Shown: positions 7,652-17,177 of the stretch, piece after piece
How positions within the stretch are numbered: position 1 is the stretch's first letter
Layout of the letters: each line of letters starts with the position of its first letter
Assembly (NCBI GenBank): GCA_035533015.1
Contig: DATLUQ010000046.1
Location: 1-64,000 of the forward strand
Reading direction: 5' to 3'
From: Gemmatimonadaceae bacterium
GTDB lineage: Bacteria; Gemmatimonadota; Gemmatimonadetes; Gemmatimonadales; Gemmatimonadaceae
DNA: 64,000 bases
The notes under the pieces: model-generated
Told to the model about the DNA's origin: nothing
Seen by the model: only the letters and a program-made list of their open reading frames with translations
The model's database searches: none
Program-made: the position numbers and the translations under genes

Positions 7652-8782
7652 CTATCGCGTGGCCGCGGTGAGCGCGGCGTCGAGGTCGGCGATGAGATCA
7701 TCCGCGTGCTCGAGGCCAACCGACAGCCGGAGCAGCCCGGGCGGCGTCTTGGTGTCGGGCGGTTCCACGAGAATGCGATGCTCGATGAGCGACTCGGTGC
7801 CGCCAAGGCTGGTGGCGCGCGTGATCAAACGCACCGCGCCGATGACCCTGGCCGCGGCCTCTCGTCCGCCTGCGACTTCGAAGCTGAGCATGGCGCCCGG
7901 AGCGCTCATCTGTCGCGCGGCCAGCGCGTACGCATGGTGTGACGGCAGGCCCGGATAGTGCACGGCGCTCACCGCGGACTGATGCGCCAGCCAGCCAGCA
8001 ATGCGCCCTGCGTTCTCGGTCATCGCGCGCATGCGCCAGGGGAGCGTGCGGATGCCGCGCAGGGTGAGCCAGCAGTCGAAAGGTGACGGCACGGCGCCCC
8101 CGGTGGCCTGCACGGTGCGCACCCGCTCCCAGAACCCGTCGGCCTGCGCGGTCACGAGGGCGCCGCCGAGCACGTCACTGTGCCCGCCGAGGTACTTGGT
8201 GGCCGAGTGGAGTGCGATGTGCGCGCCCAGCTCGAGCGGGCGCTGGAGCACCGGCGTAGCCCACGTGTTGTCCACTACCACATGGGCGCCAGCGGCGCGG
8301 CCGAGTTCGGCGAGCGCGGTGATGTCCACCACGCGGACGAGCGGATTGGAAGGGGTCTCGACCCAGAGCAGTCTGGTGCGCGAATCCACGCTGCGCCGCA
8401 CGGCGGCGAGGTCGGTCATATTTACGAGCGTGAGTTCCAGACCCCAACGGGCGAACAGTTCGCGCATGAGCTTGATTGTGCCATAGTACGCGTCGTCGGG
8501 GGCCACGACACGGGCGCCGGTCTCCAGCGCCTGACAGAGGGCCATGGCGGCCGCGGATCCCGACGCGAAACAGGCCGCATCGACTCCCCCTTCGAGCGCC
8601 GCGAGGCACGTTTCCAGCGCGTGCCGGTTGGGGTTGTCGTTGCGGGTGTAGAGGTAGCCGCTGGGCAGGCCACCGTCGGGGGCGCGCTCGAAGGTCGTGG
8701 AGAGCTGGATGGCCGGCGTGACGGCGCCGGTCGCGGGGTCGGGGGCATGGCCCGCGTGGACAGCGGTGGTCTCGATGTGCAT
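7652..8782 (-). CDS. Cystathionine gamma-synthase / gamma-lyase (PLP enzyme)
   Basis: A 376-residue PLP-dependent enzyme of the Cys/Met metabolism family. It either joins activated homoserine with cysteine (MetB) or cleaves cystathionine (lyase), and sequence alone does not separate these. The start MHIETTAVHAGHAPDPATGA is the family's usual N-terminus, so the 21-residue upstream extension was dropped. Visible landmarks are SGYLYTRNDNPNRHALE, the cofactor lysine in HSATKYLGGHSD, and WVETPSNPLVRV before it. It heads a minus-strand run ending in queC. The divergent gap to the M28 peptidase holds a copy of the intergenic repeat described below. Confidence 0.88.
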   Translation of the reverse strand: MHIETTAVHAGHAPDPATGAVTPAIQLSTTFERAPDGGLPSGYLYTRNDNPNRHALETCLAALEGGVDAACFASGSAAAMALCQALETGARVVAPDDAYYGTIKLMRELFARWGLELTLVNMTDLAAVRRSVDSRTRLLWVETPSNPLVRVVDITALAELGRAAGAHVVVDNTWATPVLQRPLELGAHIALHSATKYLGGHSDVLGGALVTAQADGFWERVRTVQATGGAVPSPFDCWLTLRGIRTLPWRMRAMTENAGRIAGWLAHQSAVSAVHYPGLPSHHAYALAARQMSAPGAMLSFEVAGGREAAARVIGAVRLITRATSLGGTESLIEHRILVEPPDTKTPPGLLRLSVGLEHADDLIADLDAALTAATR

Positions 8783-8798
8783 TCGTGCGCCTGGGAAT

Positions 8799-8895
8799 GG
8801 TAGGACGGTAGGACAGTCGGACGGCGTACCGCGTGACGATAACACGTTGACGGTTCCGATGCAGTTCCCCTCCTACCCGCCTACTCTCCTATCCC
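8799..8895. repeat. Intergenic GTAGGA/TCCTAC repeat, copy 1 (divergent gap)
   Basis: Tandem purine tracts (GGTAGGACGGTAGGACAG) on one side and CTCCTACCCGCCTACTCTCC on the other give an imperfect long inverted repeat around a central segment containing GCGTGACG. It lies between two divergent genes, so it cannot be a terminator for either. It belongs with the copies at 10721, 49796 and 59233. Confidence 0.6.
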
Positions 8896-8960
8896 GATCA
8901 GCATCCCACGCCCCCGCCGCGTAGTCTGTACGTCAGTCCCTACCCCAACCGGAACGCCCC

Positions 8961-10712
8961 GTGACCCCCCCTCCTATCCTCCGGCGCGTGTGCGCCATGC
9001 TCGTCCTGCCCGCCGCGCTCGCGGCCCAGGAGCAGCAGCTTCCGCTCAAGCACAAGCCACAGCCGACCACGGCCGCCATCTCGGCCAGCGATCTCATGAC
9101 GCGGCTGTACATCTTTTCCGACGACTCCATGCAGGGCCGCGAGACCGGCACCGTCGGGCACCTCAAGTCGACGGCTTACATCGCGGGCCAGGTCAAGGCG
9201 CTCGGCCTCAAGCCGGCGGGTGACCACGGCACGTATTTCCAGAATCTGCCTGTGTTCCAGCGGTCCCTCGATCCGGCCTCGACGATCGCGGTGGCAGGCA
9301 CGCGGCTCAAGGCGTTCACGGACTTCGTGGTCAGTCCCGGACGCGGCGGTGATCCGCGCTCCATCGATGGCGCACAGGTGATCTTCGGTGGCGAACAGGG
9401 CGATACGGTGGCGCAACTCACCGCCGATCAGGTGCGCGGCAGGCTGGTCGTGCTCACGGCGCGCCCGGGCGGCCGGGGACGCGGGCGTGGTTTCGGCGGC
9501 TTCGGGCGCGGCCGCGGCGGCGCCAATCCGCTGGCCGATGCGGCCGGGATCGCGACGGTCGAGACGGGCGAAGCCTGGGACGCCGCGGTGAAAGCGGCTC
9601 GTCCGCGTGCGGGCAACGTGATCTTCAAGAATCCCGACGCCGCGCCGCTGCCGGAACAGGCGGCGACGCTCACGATCGACGAGCACGCGGCCGAGGTGCT
9701 GCTCGGCATGCCCGTGGCGCGGGCCACCAAAGGCGCGCTCGGCGCGACGGTCAAGGGCAACCCGAAGTTCGACGAGAAGCCGGCGCCGGCGCGCAACGTG
9801 GTGGCGATCTTGCCGGGCAGCGATCCGTCGCTCCGCGGGGAGTACGTGGCGATCGGCGCACATAACGACCACATCGGCATTCGCCAGGGTCCGCCGGTGG
9901 ATCACGATTCGCTCCATCTGTACAACGCGGCGCGGTACGCCATCACCGGCATGCTCGCTCGCGGCCAGCGGCCAACTGCCGAGCAGCAGCAGGCGTTGGA
10001 CAACATCCACCTCAACCTCGACAGCGTCCGCAGGCTGCGGCCCATTCGCCGCGATTCCATCGACAACGGCGCCGACGACGACGGATCGGGCTCCGTGACG
10101 GTGCTGGAACTCGCCGAGGCGTTCGCCAAGGGCAGGATCAAGCCCAGGCGGTCGATCATCTTCGTCTGGCACGTGGGCGAGGAGAAGGGGCTGTGGGGTT
10201 CTGAGTGGTTCACCGATCATCCCACCGTGGCGCGCGATTCGATCGTGGCGCAGCTGAACATCGACATGGACGGTCGCGGCGACGCCAGCGACCTGCCGGT
10301 GGGCGGCCCAACGTATCTGCAGCTCGTCGGATCGCACCGGCTGTCCACCGAACTCGGCGATCTCGTCGAGTCGGTGAACAAGACGGAGAAGATGCCGTTC
10401 GCGTTCGACTACCGGTACGATGCACCGGGCCAGGCCGACAACATCTACTGCCGCAGCGACCATTACAACTATGCCCGCTACGGCATTCCGATCACGTTCT
10501 TCACCACGGGCCTTCACGGCGACTACCACCAGGTGACCGACGAGCCGGAGTACATCGACTACGATCACATGGCGCGCGTGTCGCAGCTGGTGTTCGATGT
10601 GGCGGTGAAGGTGGCGGACCTGAACCATCGCGTGGTAGTGGACCAGCCCAAACCGGCCGATCCGCACGCGCGGTGCGTGAACAACGGGGCGCCGCTGGCG
10701 ACTGGGAACTGA
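8961..10712 (+). CDS. Exported M28-family zinc aminopeptidase with large insert
   Basis: A 583-residue exported peptidase, GTG start. After a signal peptide (ending AALAAQ), a PA-like segment interrupts the M28 fold. The co-catalytic zinc ligands are in place: His in VAIGAHNDHIG (about 300), Asp in NGADDDGSGSV (about 372), Glu in WHVGEEKGLWG (about 408), Asp in LNIDMDGRG (about 435) and His in GDYHQVTDEPE (about 522). A Gly/Arg-rich low-complexity insert (RGRGRGFGGFGRGRGG, about 170-186) sits in the PA segment, and a second insert of about 50 residues separates the first His and Asp ligands. It probably scavenges peptides in the periplasm. Confidence 0.88.
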   Translation: MTPPPILRRVCAMLVLPAALAAQEQQLPLKHKPQPTTAAISASDLMTRLYIFSDDSMQGRETGTVGHLKSTAYIAGQVKALGLKPAGDHGTYFQNLPVFQRSLDPASTIAVAGTRLKAFTDFVVSPGRGGDPRSIDGAQVIFGGEQGDTVAQLTADQVRGRLVVLTARPGGRGRGRGFGGFGRGRGGANPLADAAGIATVETGEAWDAAVKAARPRAGNVIFKNPDAAPLPEQAATLTIDEHAAEVLLGMPVARATKGALGATVKGNPKFDEKPAPARNVVAILPGSDPSLRGEYVAIGAHNDHIGIRQGPPVDHDSLHLYNAARYAITGMLARGQRPTAEQQQALDNIHLNLDSVRRLRPIRRDSIDNGADDDGSGSVTVLELAEAFAKGRIKPRRSIIFVWHVGEEKGLWGSEWFTDHPTVARDSIVAQLNIDMDGRGDASDLPVGGPTYLQLVGSHRLSTELGDLVESVNKTEKMPFAFDYRYDAPGQADNIYCRSDHYNYARYGIPITFFTTGLHGDYHQVTDEPEYIDYDHMARVSQLVFDVAVKVADLNHRVVVDQPKPADPHARCVNNGAPLATGN

Positions 10713-10720
10713 GAACTACG

Positions 10721-10785
10721 GTAGGAGGGTAGGAGAGTAGGACGGATAACTGCGTAACGCCGTCTACTCTCCTACCCTCCTATTC
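10721..10785. repeat. Intergenic GTAGGA/TCCTAC hairpin, copy 2 (best conserved)
   Basis: GTAGGAGGGTAGGAGAGTAG (10721-10740) pairs with 10764-10783 in 19 of 20 positions, and the stem extends inward through GACGG/CCGTC with one bulge. The 14-base loop is ATAACTGCGTAACG. It fills the gap between the converging M28 and chemoreceptor genes and could end transcription from both sides, but it has no T-run. Confidence 0.8.
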
Positions 10786-10804
10786 TCACCCGCCGCGCCG
10801 AACC

Positions 10805-12511
10805 TCAAGTCTTCAATCCGCCCACCAGTGCTTTGAGCTCCACGCTCTCCTGCAGCAACAGGTTACTCGACGAGGTCATCTCCTCGCACGCCGCGCTCTG
10901 CTCTTCGGTGGAGGCGTTCACCTCCTCGGCGGCGGCGGCGTGGTTCTCGGCGGTCTTGCCGATCGTGTCGAGCCCGGCGATGGCGCTGGCTACGGCGCCG
11001 GCGTTCTGCTCGGCGGCGGCCGACACGCCGCTGGCGGCGACCTTGGTCTTTGCGGCAGCGGTGCCGATCACGAGCAGCGCCTGGTCGATCTCGCGCGACA
11101 AGCGCTCGATCTCGCCCACCCGGGAGGCGCCCGTTTCCATGGCGCGGGCGCTCGACGAGACGCGCGTCGTGACCAGGCTCGTCATCTGGACCACGTCCTG
11201 CGCCGCTTTCTGTGACTGCTCGGCGAGCTTGCGCACCTCGTCGGCCACCACGGCGAAGCCGCGGCCGGCGTCGCCGGCGCGTGCCGCTTCGATCGCCGCG
11301 TTGAGCGCCAGCAGGTTGGTCTGCTCGGCGATCTGACTCACCGAGTGCACGAACCGTGTGATGTCGGCCGCGGCGGCGCTGAGCGCCGCGACCTCGCCGG
11401 CGGCCTGTTCCACGCCGTTCTTCACGTCGGCCAGGATGCCCAGGGCGCGTTCGATCTCGGCGCGCTTCTCGGTGGCCGAGCGTTCGATGTCGCTCGCCAG
11501 CGTCTGCACCTCATCGGCGCGAGCCTTGACCTGACCCGACGCGTTGCGCACGGTGGTGAGGGTCTCGTCCACGGCGTGGAGCTGGTACACCTGGGTCTCG
11601 GCACCGTGCGACACCTCCGACATGGCGTTGGCCATGTGGCTCGCCGACACCGCGATCTCCTCAGAAACCGACGAGAGTTGGTGCGCCGAACTGGACACGC
11701 TCTCGGCGGTGCGGGCGGCCGCCGCGACGACGCGCGACAGCGAATCGCCGGTGCGGTTCATGGCGTCGGCGAGAATACGGAATTCGCCTGGCATCTGGGC
11801 GGTGTTGCGCGCCGTGAGGTCTCCGCGGCTCAGCCGCTCGGCGTGGCCCACCAGTGCCGAGAGGGGGCGGCTCACCGATCCCACCGTGACCACGACCACC
11901 GTGACGCCGATGACCACGGCCAGACCGATGAGCACGAGCAGCAGGTTCGCCCGGCGCTTGGTGTCGGATGCGAGTGAGGCCGCGGCGGTGGCAACCTTCT
12001 GTGACTTGAGTTGGGCGAGGCGATTGATGTTGGCGAGCAGGGGGTCGACGACGGCACGGGCGCTTGCGGCCTCCTGATGCGCCTCGGCGGTGCGGCCGAG
12101 GTCGGCCAGGCGGTGCGCCAGGGTGTACTTGATCTCGAGGTCCGACAATCGCGCATCGATCGTCGCGAGCACGCCGATCTCCGTTGCGGTCTGTCCCGGG
12201 CGGTCGTTCATCTGGCGCTGGATGGCGTGCGCCGCCCAGCCCTCGTCGCGGAACACCCGCTCCGACGTCGTGTCGCGGCTCTCCAGATATTGGGCGCCGG
12301 CCTCGATCGTCTGCGCGACGTCGGCCGAGAGTTGCGCGGCCAGCCGCGATTCTTCCTGCACGCCGGAGAGCGTGGCGGTCATGTTGTCGGCCAGGGTGGA
12401 CATCGAGCTGCGGGCCATGGCGCCGGCCATGACGAGCAGTGCGACGAGAATGCCGAAACCACCCCAGAGGCGGCCGCCGATCGTGCCCAGCTCGCCGAGC
12501 GACAGCTTCAT
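10805..12511 (-). CDS. Methyl-accepting chemotaxis protein
   Basis: A 568-residue transmembrane chemoreceptor. Two membrane helices (about residues 16-33 and 192-212, the latter [19 protein letters not shown]) bracket a periplasmic helical domain of about 160 residues. A HAMP domain (about 213-266) and a long signalling coiled coil follow. The CheA/CheW-binding hairpin tip is intact: [20 protein letters not shown] followed by [20 protein letters not shown]. It signals to CheA from the inner membrane. Its ATG overlaps the stop of the upstream substrate-binding lipoprotein gene by 4 nt, suggesting that the lipoprotein delivers the ligand to this receptor. No other che gene is in the window. Confidence 0.93.
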   Translation of the reverse strand: MKLSLGELGTIGGRLWGGFGILVALLVMAGAMARSSMSTLADNMTATLSGVQEESRLAAQLSADVAQTIEAGAQYLESRDTTSERVFRDEGWAAHAIQRQMNDRPGQTATEIGVLATIDARLSDLEIKYTLAHRLADLGRTAEAHQEAASARAVVDPLLANINRLAQLKSQKVATAAASLASDTKRRANLLLVLIGLAVVIGVTVVVVTVGSVSRPLSALVGHAERLSRGDLTARNTAQMPGEFRILADAMNRTGDSLSRVVAAAARTAESVSSSAHQLSSVSEEIAVSASHMANAMSEVSHGAETQVYQLHAVDETLTTVRNASGQVKARADEVQTLASDIERSATEKRAEIERALGILADVKNGVEQAAGEVAALSAAAADITRFVHSVSQIAEQTNLLALNAAIEAARAGDAGRGFAVVADEVRKLAEQSQKAAQDVVQMTSLVTTRVSSSARAMETGASRVGEIERLSREIDQALLVIGTAAAKTKVAASGVSAAAEQNAGAVASAIAGLDTIGKTAENHAAAAEEVNASTEEQSAACEEMTSSSNLLLQESVELKALVGGLKT

Positions 12512-13602
12512 GGCGAGCCCTCCACCACTCGGAGCGCTCCATTGTGGATCATGGTCATCACCACCGTCTTGCCCACCGGATCGCCGTTGGCCCCGAAGTA
12601 GATATTGCCGGTGACGCCCTTGAATGCCGACGCCGCGTTCAGTCCAGCGAGATAATCACGGATTTTGGCGCGGTCGGGGCCCACCCGGGTGAGCGCCTCG
12701 TAGAGCAGGTTCGTGGCGTCGTAGGCGAGCGCCGCGTTGCCGTCGGGGGTGAGGCCGAACTTGGCGCGGAACTCGTGCACGAACTTCTGCGCTCCCGGAT
12801 CGGGGTTCTCGGCGCTGAACGGCGCGCCCACGAACACGCCTTCGGCGCTCGTCGTGTCCACGGACAGCCCGGTCCATCCGTCGCCGCCGAGCAGCGTCAC
12901 GCCGAACTTCTGGCGGCGCACTTCGTTCACGAAGGCGCGGCCCGACGCGTCGGTGCCGGCCACGAAGACGAGATCCGGATTCTCGCCTTTGATGTACGAC
13001 ACGTACGGCTCGAAGTTCTGGGAATCGGCGGCGATCGGGTCGAAGCTGAGGACGGTCCCCGTGAAGTTCCGGCGGAACGCATCGGCGAGACCGCGCCCGT
13101 AGGCGTTGTTCTCGTAGAGCACGGCGGCGCGACGCTCGCCCAGGCGCGTGCCCGCGAACTTGGCCATGTGCAACCCGTTCATCGAGTCGCTCGAGATCAC
13201 GCGGAACACCCAGGGTGAGATGCCGGTGAGCGCGGGCGACGTGGCCGTGGTGGCCATCGAGACCAGGTGGCCGGCGTCGTAGATCTTGGCCGCGGCGACT
13301 TCGGTGCCGGAATTCACGTGGCCGATCACGGCGACGACAGCGGGATCGGTCACGAAATGGTGGGCGATGTTCGTGGCTTCCTCGCCGTCCGCGTGGTCGT
13401 TCTGCCAATCGATCTCGACGGGATGCTGGGCGTAGTCAGGGCGTGCCTTGATCTGGTCGTAGGCGAGTTCGATGCCGCGCCGGTTCATCGCACCGTACGC
13501 CTCATCCCACGGACCGGCCGCTCCGAACCGCACGACCGCCCCGGAGCCGGAGCCGCCGCAGGCGATCAGCAGCAGACTGAAGAGAGGGAGGAGCCTTTTC
13601 AC
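12508..13602 (-). CDS. Periplasmic type-1 binding lipoprotein (branched-chain amino acid type)
   Basis: A 364-residue solute-binding protein of the LivJ/Leu-Ile-Val family with a lipobox (SLLLIACGG), so anchored to the outer face of the inner membrane. [34 protein letters not shown] and [18 protein letters not shown] are classic segments of the type-1 periplasmic fold. No ABC permease or ATPase genes accompany it. Instead the next gene, overlapping by ATGA, is a chemoreceptor. I infer that it works as a ligand sensor for taxis rather than in transport. The start is GTG at 13602, and a hairpin-rich 180-bp leader lies before it. Confidence 0.88.
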   Translation of the reverse strand: MKRLLPLFSLLLIACGGSGSGAVVRFGAAGPWDEAYGAMNRRGIELAYDQIKARPDYAQHPVEIDWQNDHADGEEATNIAHHFVTDPAVVAVIGHVNSGTEVAAAKIYDAGHLVSMATTATSPALTGISPWVFRVISSDSMNGLHMAKFAGTRLGERRAAVLYENNAYGRGLADAFRRNFTGTVLSFDPIAADSQNFEPYVSYIKGENPDLVFVAGTDASGRAFVNEVRRQKFGVTLLGGDGWTGLSVDTTSAEGVFVGAPFSAENPDPGAQKFVHEFRAKFGLTPDGNAALAYDATNLLYEALTRVGPDRAKIRDYLAGLNAASAFKGVTGNIYFGANGDPVGKTVVMTMIHNGALRVVEGSP

Positions 13603-13638
13603 GAGAGGAAGGGGGACGACGGTAGGGAAGGGCGAAGC

Positions 13639-13654
13639 ATGGCGTCGTCGCCAT
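13639..13654. promoter_or_regulatory. Inverted repeat ATGGCG-TCGT-CGCCAT upstream of the binding protein
   Basis: A perfect 6-bp palindrome with a 4-base centre, 37 bases before the GTG of the binding-protein gene on the minus strand. It may be an operator or a small leader hairpin. Nothing else in the gap identifies a regulator. Confidence 0.3.
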
Positions 13655-13661
13655 CGGTGCT

Positions 13662-13694
13662 GGGTATGCTACAGGGTACTTCTGTAGTGGACCC
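13662..13694 (-). promoter_or_regulatory. Two-part hairpin GGGT/CTACAG...CTGTAG/ACCC in the 181-bp gap
   Basis: Outer arms GGGT/ACCC and inner arms CTACAG/CTGTAG form a stem with one 3-by-3 internal loop and a 7-base terminal loop. It lies between the dienelactone hydrolase stop and the binding-protein start, both on the minus strand. It could terminate the first gene or sit in the leader of the second. Confidence 0.35.
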
Positions 13695-13783
13695 AATGTA
13701 ACCAACTTCACCGACGGCGGCACGGGCGCCGGGGTCGACAGTTCCGGCAGCGACGGTCACGATGACCGCGCCGTGGCCGGGTG

Positions 13784-14473
13784 CTACTGGGCGGTCTTGA
13801 ATACGCCGCGGAGGAACACGAGCGTACGCGTCCAGGCCGCCTCGGCGGCGACCTTGTTGTATGCCGTGGGCCGTGTGTCGTTGAAGAAGGCGTGCCCCGC
13901 GTCGTACCAATGGACATTGAACGTCTTGCCGGCGGCGTGCGCCTTGGCGACCATCGCCTCCACCTGCGCGGCGGGGATCGACTGGTCGCTCTTGCCGAAA
14001 TGCGCGAGCACGGGGCCGGAGAGTTGTGTGACGTCGGGGTCCACCTTGGGATGGATGCCGTAGAAGTCCACGGCGGCGCCGACCAGATCAGGGTGTGCGC
14101 AGGCCGCGAACAGCGCCAACTGACCCCCCATGCAGAAGCCCAGGGCCGCGACCTGGCGCGAGGTGACGTCGTCGCGGCTCAACAGGTACTTCGCCGCGCC
14201 GCGCATGTCGTTGCCGGCTTCGGCGATGTTGAGCGCCATGAGCAGCTTGCCGGCGTCGTCGGGGCTCTTGGTGACCGTGCCGTGATACAGGTCGGGCGCG
14301 AGCGCCACGAACCCCTGGGCGGCGAACCGATCGACGAGGTCCTTGATGTGGTCCACGAGGCCCCACCACTCCTGGATGACGAGCAGCCCCGGCCCCGAGC
14401 CGAGCGGCGGCGTGGCGAGGTACCCGGACCCGTCGCGTCCGTTGATCGGGAAGGTGACCATCTTGCCGGCCAT
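13784..14473 (-). CDS. Dienelactone hydrolase family protein
   Basis: An alpha/beta hydrolase of 229 residues. The ATG at 14473 follows AAGGAGTGCGCT, a good ribosome site, and gives MAGKMVTFPINGRDGSGYLA. The nucleophile is a cysteine in ALGFCMGGQLAL (about residue 120), as in true dienelactone hydrolases, with Asp in HFGKSDQSIP and His in YDAGHAFFND completing the triad. VIQEWWGLVDHIKDLVDRFA is the conserved N-terminal segment. It is cytosolic, since no signal peptide is seen. The family hydrolyses dienelactone in chlorocatechol breakdown, but most members have other small-ester roles. No aromatic pathway genes adjoin it. Confidence 0.88.
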   Translation of the reverse strand: MAGKMVTFPINGRDGSGYLATPPLGSGPGLLVIQEWWGLVDHIKDLVDRFAAQGFVALAPDLYHGTVTKSPDDAGKLLMALNIAEAGNDMRGAAKYLLSRDDVTSRQVAALGFCMGGQLALFAACAHPDLVGAAVDFYGIHPKVDPDVTQLSGPVLAHFGKSDQSIPAAQVEAMVAKAHAAGKTFNVHWYDAGHAFFNDTRPTAYNKVAAEAAWTRTLVFLRGVFKTAQ

Positions 14474-14505
14474 AGCGCACTCCTTGTTGCGAGAAACCGT
14501 CCGCG

Positions 14506-15597
14506 CTACCTGCCGCGCACCTGCTGTTGCGTGAGGCAATGCAGCGTGCCGAGACCCCACACCAGATCGACGGCGTGGATGCCGACCACGCGATGAGCGG
14601 GAAAGATCTCGGCGAGAATGTTGAGCGCGACGCGATCGTTGGGGTCATTGAAGGTGGGGACGATCACGACGTCATTGGCAATGTAGAAGTTGGCGTAGCT
14701 CGCCGGCAGCCGCACGCCGTCCATCATCACCGGGCGCGGGTACGGCATCTTGATGACGGTGAAGTCGCCCTTCCTGCCGCCCGCCGCCTCGAGCCGCTTC
14801 AAGTTGTCCACGGAGCGGAGGTGGTTATCGTCGGATGGGTCTTCCTCGTAGGCGAGCAGGACCACGTCGTGGGCGGCGAACCGCGCCACGTCGTCCACGT
14901 GCCCATGGGTGTCGTCCCCCACGCACCCCTCACCCAGCCAGATCGTCTTGCGAATGCCCAGCCACTCGGCGAATGCCCGTTCGTACGCGGCGCGCGTCAT
15001 TCCCGGATTGCGCGCCTGCACGTCGGAGAGCAGGCACTCCTCGGTCACGAGCAGCGTCCCGCGGCCGTCGGTATCGATAGCGCCGCCCTCGAGCACCATC
15101 GGTGCGCCGTCGGGGCGCGTGGCCGCCGTGCGGGGCACGCCCGAGAGGCGCGCGATGGCCGCTCCCACTTTGCGGTCGCGGGAGAAGTTGTCGTATTTCG
15201 CCCAGGCGTTGAACGCCCAGTTCATCCACTCGGCGCTGCCGTCCGGCCGGACGACCGACGTGGGAGCGGAGTCGCGCAGCCACACGCGGTCGGTGGGCAC
15301 CAGGTGCAGCCGGACGTTGGCGGTGACCCCGTGTGCCGCCAGAAAGGCCCGCGCCCGTGCGCGCACGTTTTCGTTGTGGCACAGGATCTCCACTGGCTCG
15401 CACGCCGCCAGTACGCGCGCGATCTCGGCGTACACCCAGTGCACCGCCTCGAGCTTGCCGGGCCAGTCGGGCTCGTGATGCGGCCACGCGATCCACGTTG
15501 CGACGTGCGGCTCCCACTCGGCGGGGAACCGGCGCTGCGAGGTGGGCGTGGTGCGTTTACGAACCGAGGTAGCGCTGGAGGATCGGGGCGTAGGCAT
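14506..15597 (-). CDS. aguA: Agmatine deiminase
   Basis: This 363-residue enzyme removes ammonia from agmatine to give N-carbamoylputrescine. Family signatures are complete: FPAEWEPHVATWIAWPHHEP at the start, LVPTDRVWLRDSAPT, LEGGAIDTDGRGTLLVTEEC, GDDTHGHVDDVARF, and the nucleophilic Cys in GTLHCLTQQQ at the C-terminus. It directly follows and overlaps aguB by 41 nt, so the two enzymes are made together. The first 20 residues are Ser/Thr/Arg-rich and read through the end of aguB in another frame, so the true start may be slightly downstream, though no better ATG or GTG exists. Confidence 0.94.
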   Translation of the reverse strand: MPTPRSSSATSVRKRTTPTSQRRFPAEWEPHVATWIAWPHHEPDWPGKLEAVHWVYAEIARVLAACEPVEILCHNENVRARARAFLAAHGVTANVRLHLVPTDRVWLRDSAPTSVVRPDGSAEWMNWAFNAWAKYDNFSRDRKVGAAIARLSGVPRTAATRPDGAPMVLEGGAIDTDGRGTLLVTEECLLSDVQARNPGMTRAAYERAFAEWLGIRKTIWLGEGCVGDDTHGHVDDVARFAAHDVVLLAYEEDPSDDNHLRSVDNLKRLEAAGGRKGDFTVIKMPYPRPVMMDGVRLPASYANFYIANDVVIVPTFNDPNDRVALNILAEIFPAHRVVGIHAVDLVWGLGTLHCLTQQQVRGR

Positions 15598-16486
15598 CGA
15601 TGCGGCGGTCGCGGAGAAACGGCCAGTTGCGGCGCGTTTCCTCGATCAGTGTGGGATCGCACGTCGCAATCAACACCGCAGGGTCCGTACCGGCGTCGGC
15701 GACGAGGCGACCGAAGGGGTCGCTGATGAATGAATGCCCGAAGAACTCGAGACCCGCGGTGCCAGGCTCCGCTTCGAAGCCCACGCGGTTGGGCGACGCG
15801 ACGTACACGCCATTGGCGATGGCGTGCGCGCGCTGCGCGGTGCGCCACGCATCTACCTGCGTCGCGCCGAACTCGGCCTTCTCGGCCGGATGCCAGCCGA
15901 TCGCGGTGGGATAGAACAGCACGTCCGCCCCGAGCAGCGCGGTGATGCGGGCCGCCTCGGGGTACCACTGGTCCCAGCAGATGAGCACGCCGACGTTGGC
16001 GTAGCGCGTCTTCCAGACCTTGAAGCCCGTGGCCTGCGCCGCCACGCGCGCATCGAGCGTCGCATCGGGTGTGCCATCACCGGGTGTGAAGTAGTACTTC
16101 TCCAGATAGAGCGGGTCGTCGGGAATGTGCATCTTGCGATACACCCCGAGCAGCGATCCGTCGGCGTCGATAACGGCCGCCGAGTTGCGGTACACCCCGG
16201 GCGCCTGCTTCTCGAACAGTGGCACCACGATAACGACCGCCAGCTCCCGGGCCAGGCGCTGCATCGCGTCGGTGGTCGGGCCCGGAATCGGCTCGGCGAT
16301 GTTGAATCGCTCGGCGTGCTCGACCTTGCAGAAGTAGGGCGCGTTGAAGAGTTCCTTGAGGCAGATGATCTGCGCTCCGCGCGCAGCCGCATCGCGGACG
16401 CGCGCCGTGGCCGCGGTCAACGCCGCCTTGGGATCAGCGACTGCTGCGTCCTGGATGATGCCCACGGTGAAAGGCTGCCTACTCAT
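15557..16486 (-). CDS. aguB: N-carbamoylputrescine amidase
   Basis: A 309-residue nitrilase-superfamily hydrolase that turns N-carbamoylputrescine into putrescine, CO2 and ammonia. The Glu-Lys-Cys triad is visible in CLKELFNAPYF, YRKMHIPDDP and GVLICWDQWYPEAAR. The start MSRQPFTVGIIQDAA is the family N-terminus, and the upstream 16 residues of the open frame were rejected. Together with aguA it provides the arginine-decarboxylase route to putrescine. The decarboxylase itself is not in the window. Confidence 0.94.
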   Translation of the reverse strand: MSRQPFTVGIIQDAAVADPKAALTAATARVRDAAARGAQIICLKELFNAPYFCKVEHAERFNIAEPIPGPTTDAMQRLARELAVVIVVPLFEKQAPGVYRNSAAVIDADGSLLGVYRKMHIPDDPLYLEKYYFTPGDGTPDATLDARVAAQATGFKVWKTRYANVGVLICWDQWYPEAARITALLGADVLFYPTAIGWHPAEKAEFGATQVDAWRTAQRAHAIANGVYVASPNRVGFEAEPGTAGLEFFGHSFISDPFGRLVADAGTDPAVLIATCDPTLIEETRRNWPFLRDRRIDAYAPILQRYLGS

Positions 16487-16612
16487 GCGGGAAAGTTGCA
16501 GTCGCCGGACACCGGCAGGAAGGGTGTGGGGCAAGATCGCCGGGTGGCCGGCCGGCAGCGGCCGGGCCCCGACTATGTTGAGGAACGTCCATCAATCGAC
16601 TCGTCCCCCGCC

Positions 16613-17158
16613 ATGGCTCTCTCCGCCACGATCTACAATTTCGAGATTCAGCTCGCCGACGTGGACCGCGGCGTGTACGAGTCGCTCGCCTTCAAGGTTG
16701 CCCAGCATCCGTCGGAGACGTCCGAATATCTGCTCACGCGTGTCATTGCGTACTGCCTGGAGTATCAGGAAGGCATTGCCTTTTCCAAAGGGCTGGCGGA
16801 GCCCGACGAGCCAGCGGTCGTGGTACGTGACCTCACCGGCGCGTTGCGGGCGTGGATCGAGATCGGAACGCCCGATGCGGCGCGCCTCCATCGGGCGAGC
16901 AAAGCCGCGCCGCGGGTGGCCGTGTACACACACCGGGACCCGCGGGCGCTCGTGCGGCAACTGAGCGGCCAACGCATCCACCGGCGCGAGGCGATCGACG
17001 TGCACGGCGTGGACTTCGAGCTACTCGCCGCACTGGCTGAGCGCCTCGAACGCCGGATGAAGTTCGACCTGTCAGCCACCGGCGGCGAACTGTACCTCAC
17101 GCTGGGCGACCGCACGCTCACCGGCCCGGTGTCGCGGCACTCGCTGGCCGAAGGGTGA
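16613..17158 (+). CDS. yaeQ: YaeQ family protein
   Basis: A 181-residue cytosolic protein beginning MALSATIYNFEIQLADVDRG. YESLAFKVAQHPSETSEYLL and CLEYQEGIAFSKGLAEPDEP are the conserved YaeQ segments, which place it in a PD-(D/E)XK nuclease-like fold. DLTGALRAWIEIGTPDAARL carries acidic residues of that fold. The biochemical role is unknown. The E. coli member was linked to suppression of RfaH loss, a claim later disputed. Its own short transcription unit is divergent from aguB and convergent with the lipid kinase. Confidence 0.9.
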   Translation: MALSATIYNFEIQLADVDRGVYESLAFKVAQHPSETSEYLLTRVIAYCLEYQEGIAFSKGLAEPDEPAVVVRDLTGALRAWIEIGTPDAARLHRASKAAPRVAVYTHRDPRALVRQLSGQRIHRREAIDVHGVDFELLAALAERLERRMKFDLSATGGELYLTLGDRTLTGPVSRHSLAEG

Positions 17159-17177
17159 CCGTGCCCGGGGCGGCTGG

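Noticed and set aside
7643-7654. TAGCCT 6 nt before the queC ATG as another leaderless promoter
   Set aside because: The TAG is the stop codon of the preceding gene, so the match is largely forced. Not counted as support for the pattern.
6216-8782. A preQ1 riboswitch controlling queC/queE
   Set aside because: The gap before queC is 9 nt and the 92-nt gap before queE shows no preQ1 aptamer features, only a TAATAT box near the GTG.
8940-10667. A 575-codon open frame antisense to the M28 peptidase
   Set aside because: Composition (Arg/His/Val repeats) is typical of a shadow frame, while the sense frame has all five zinc ligands.
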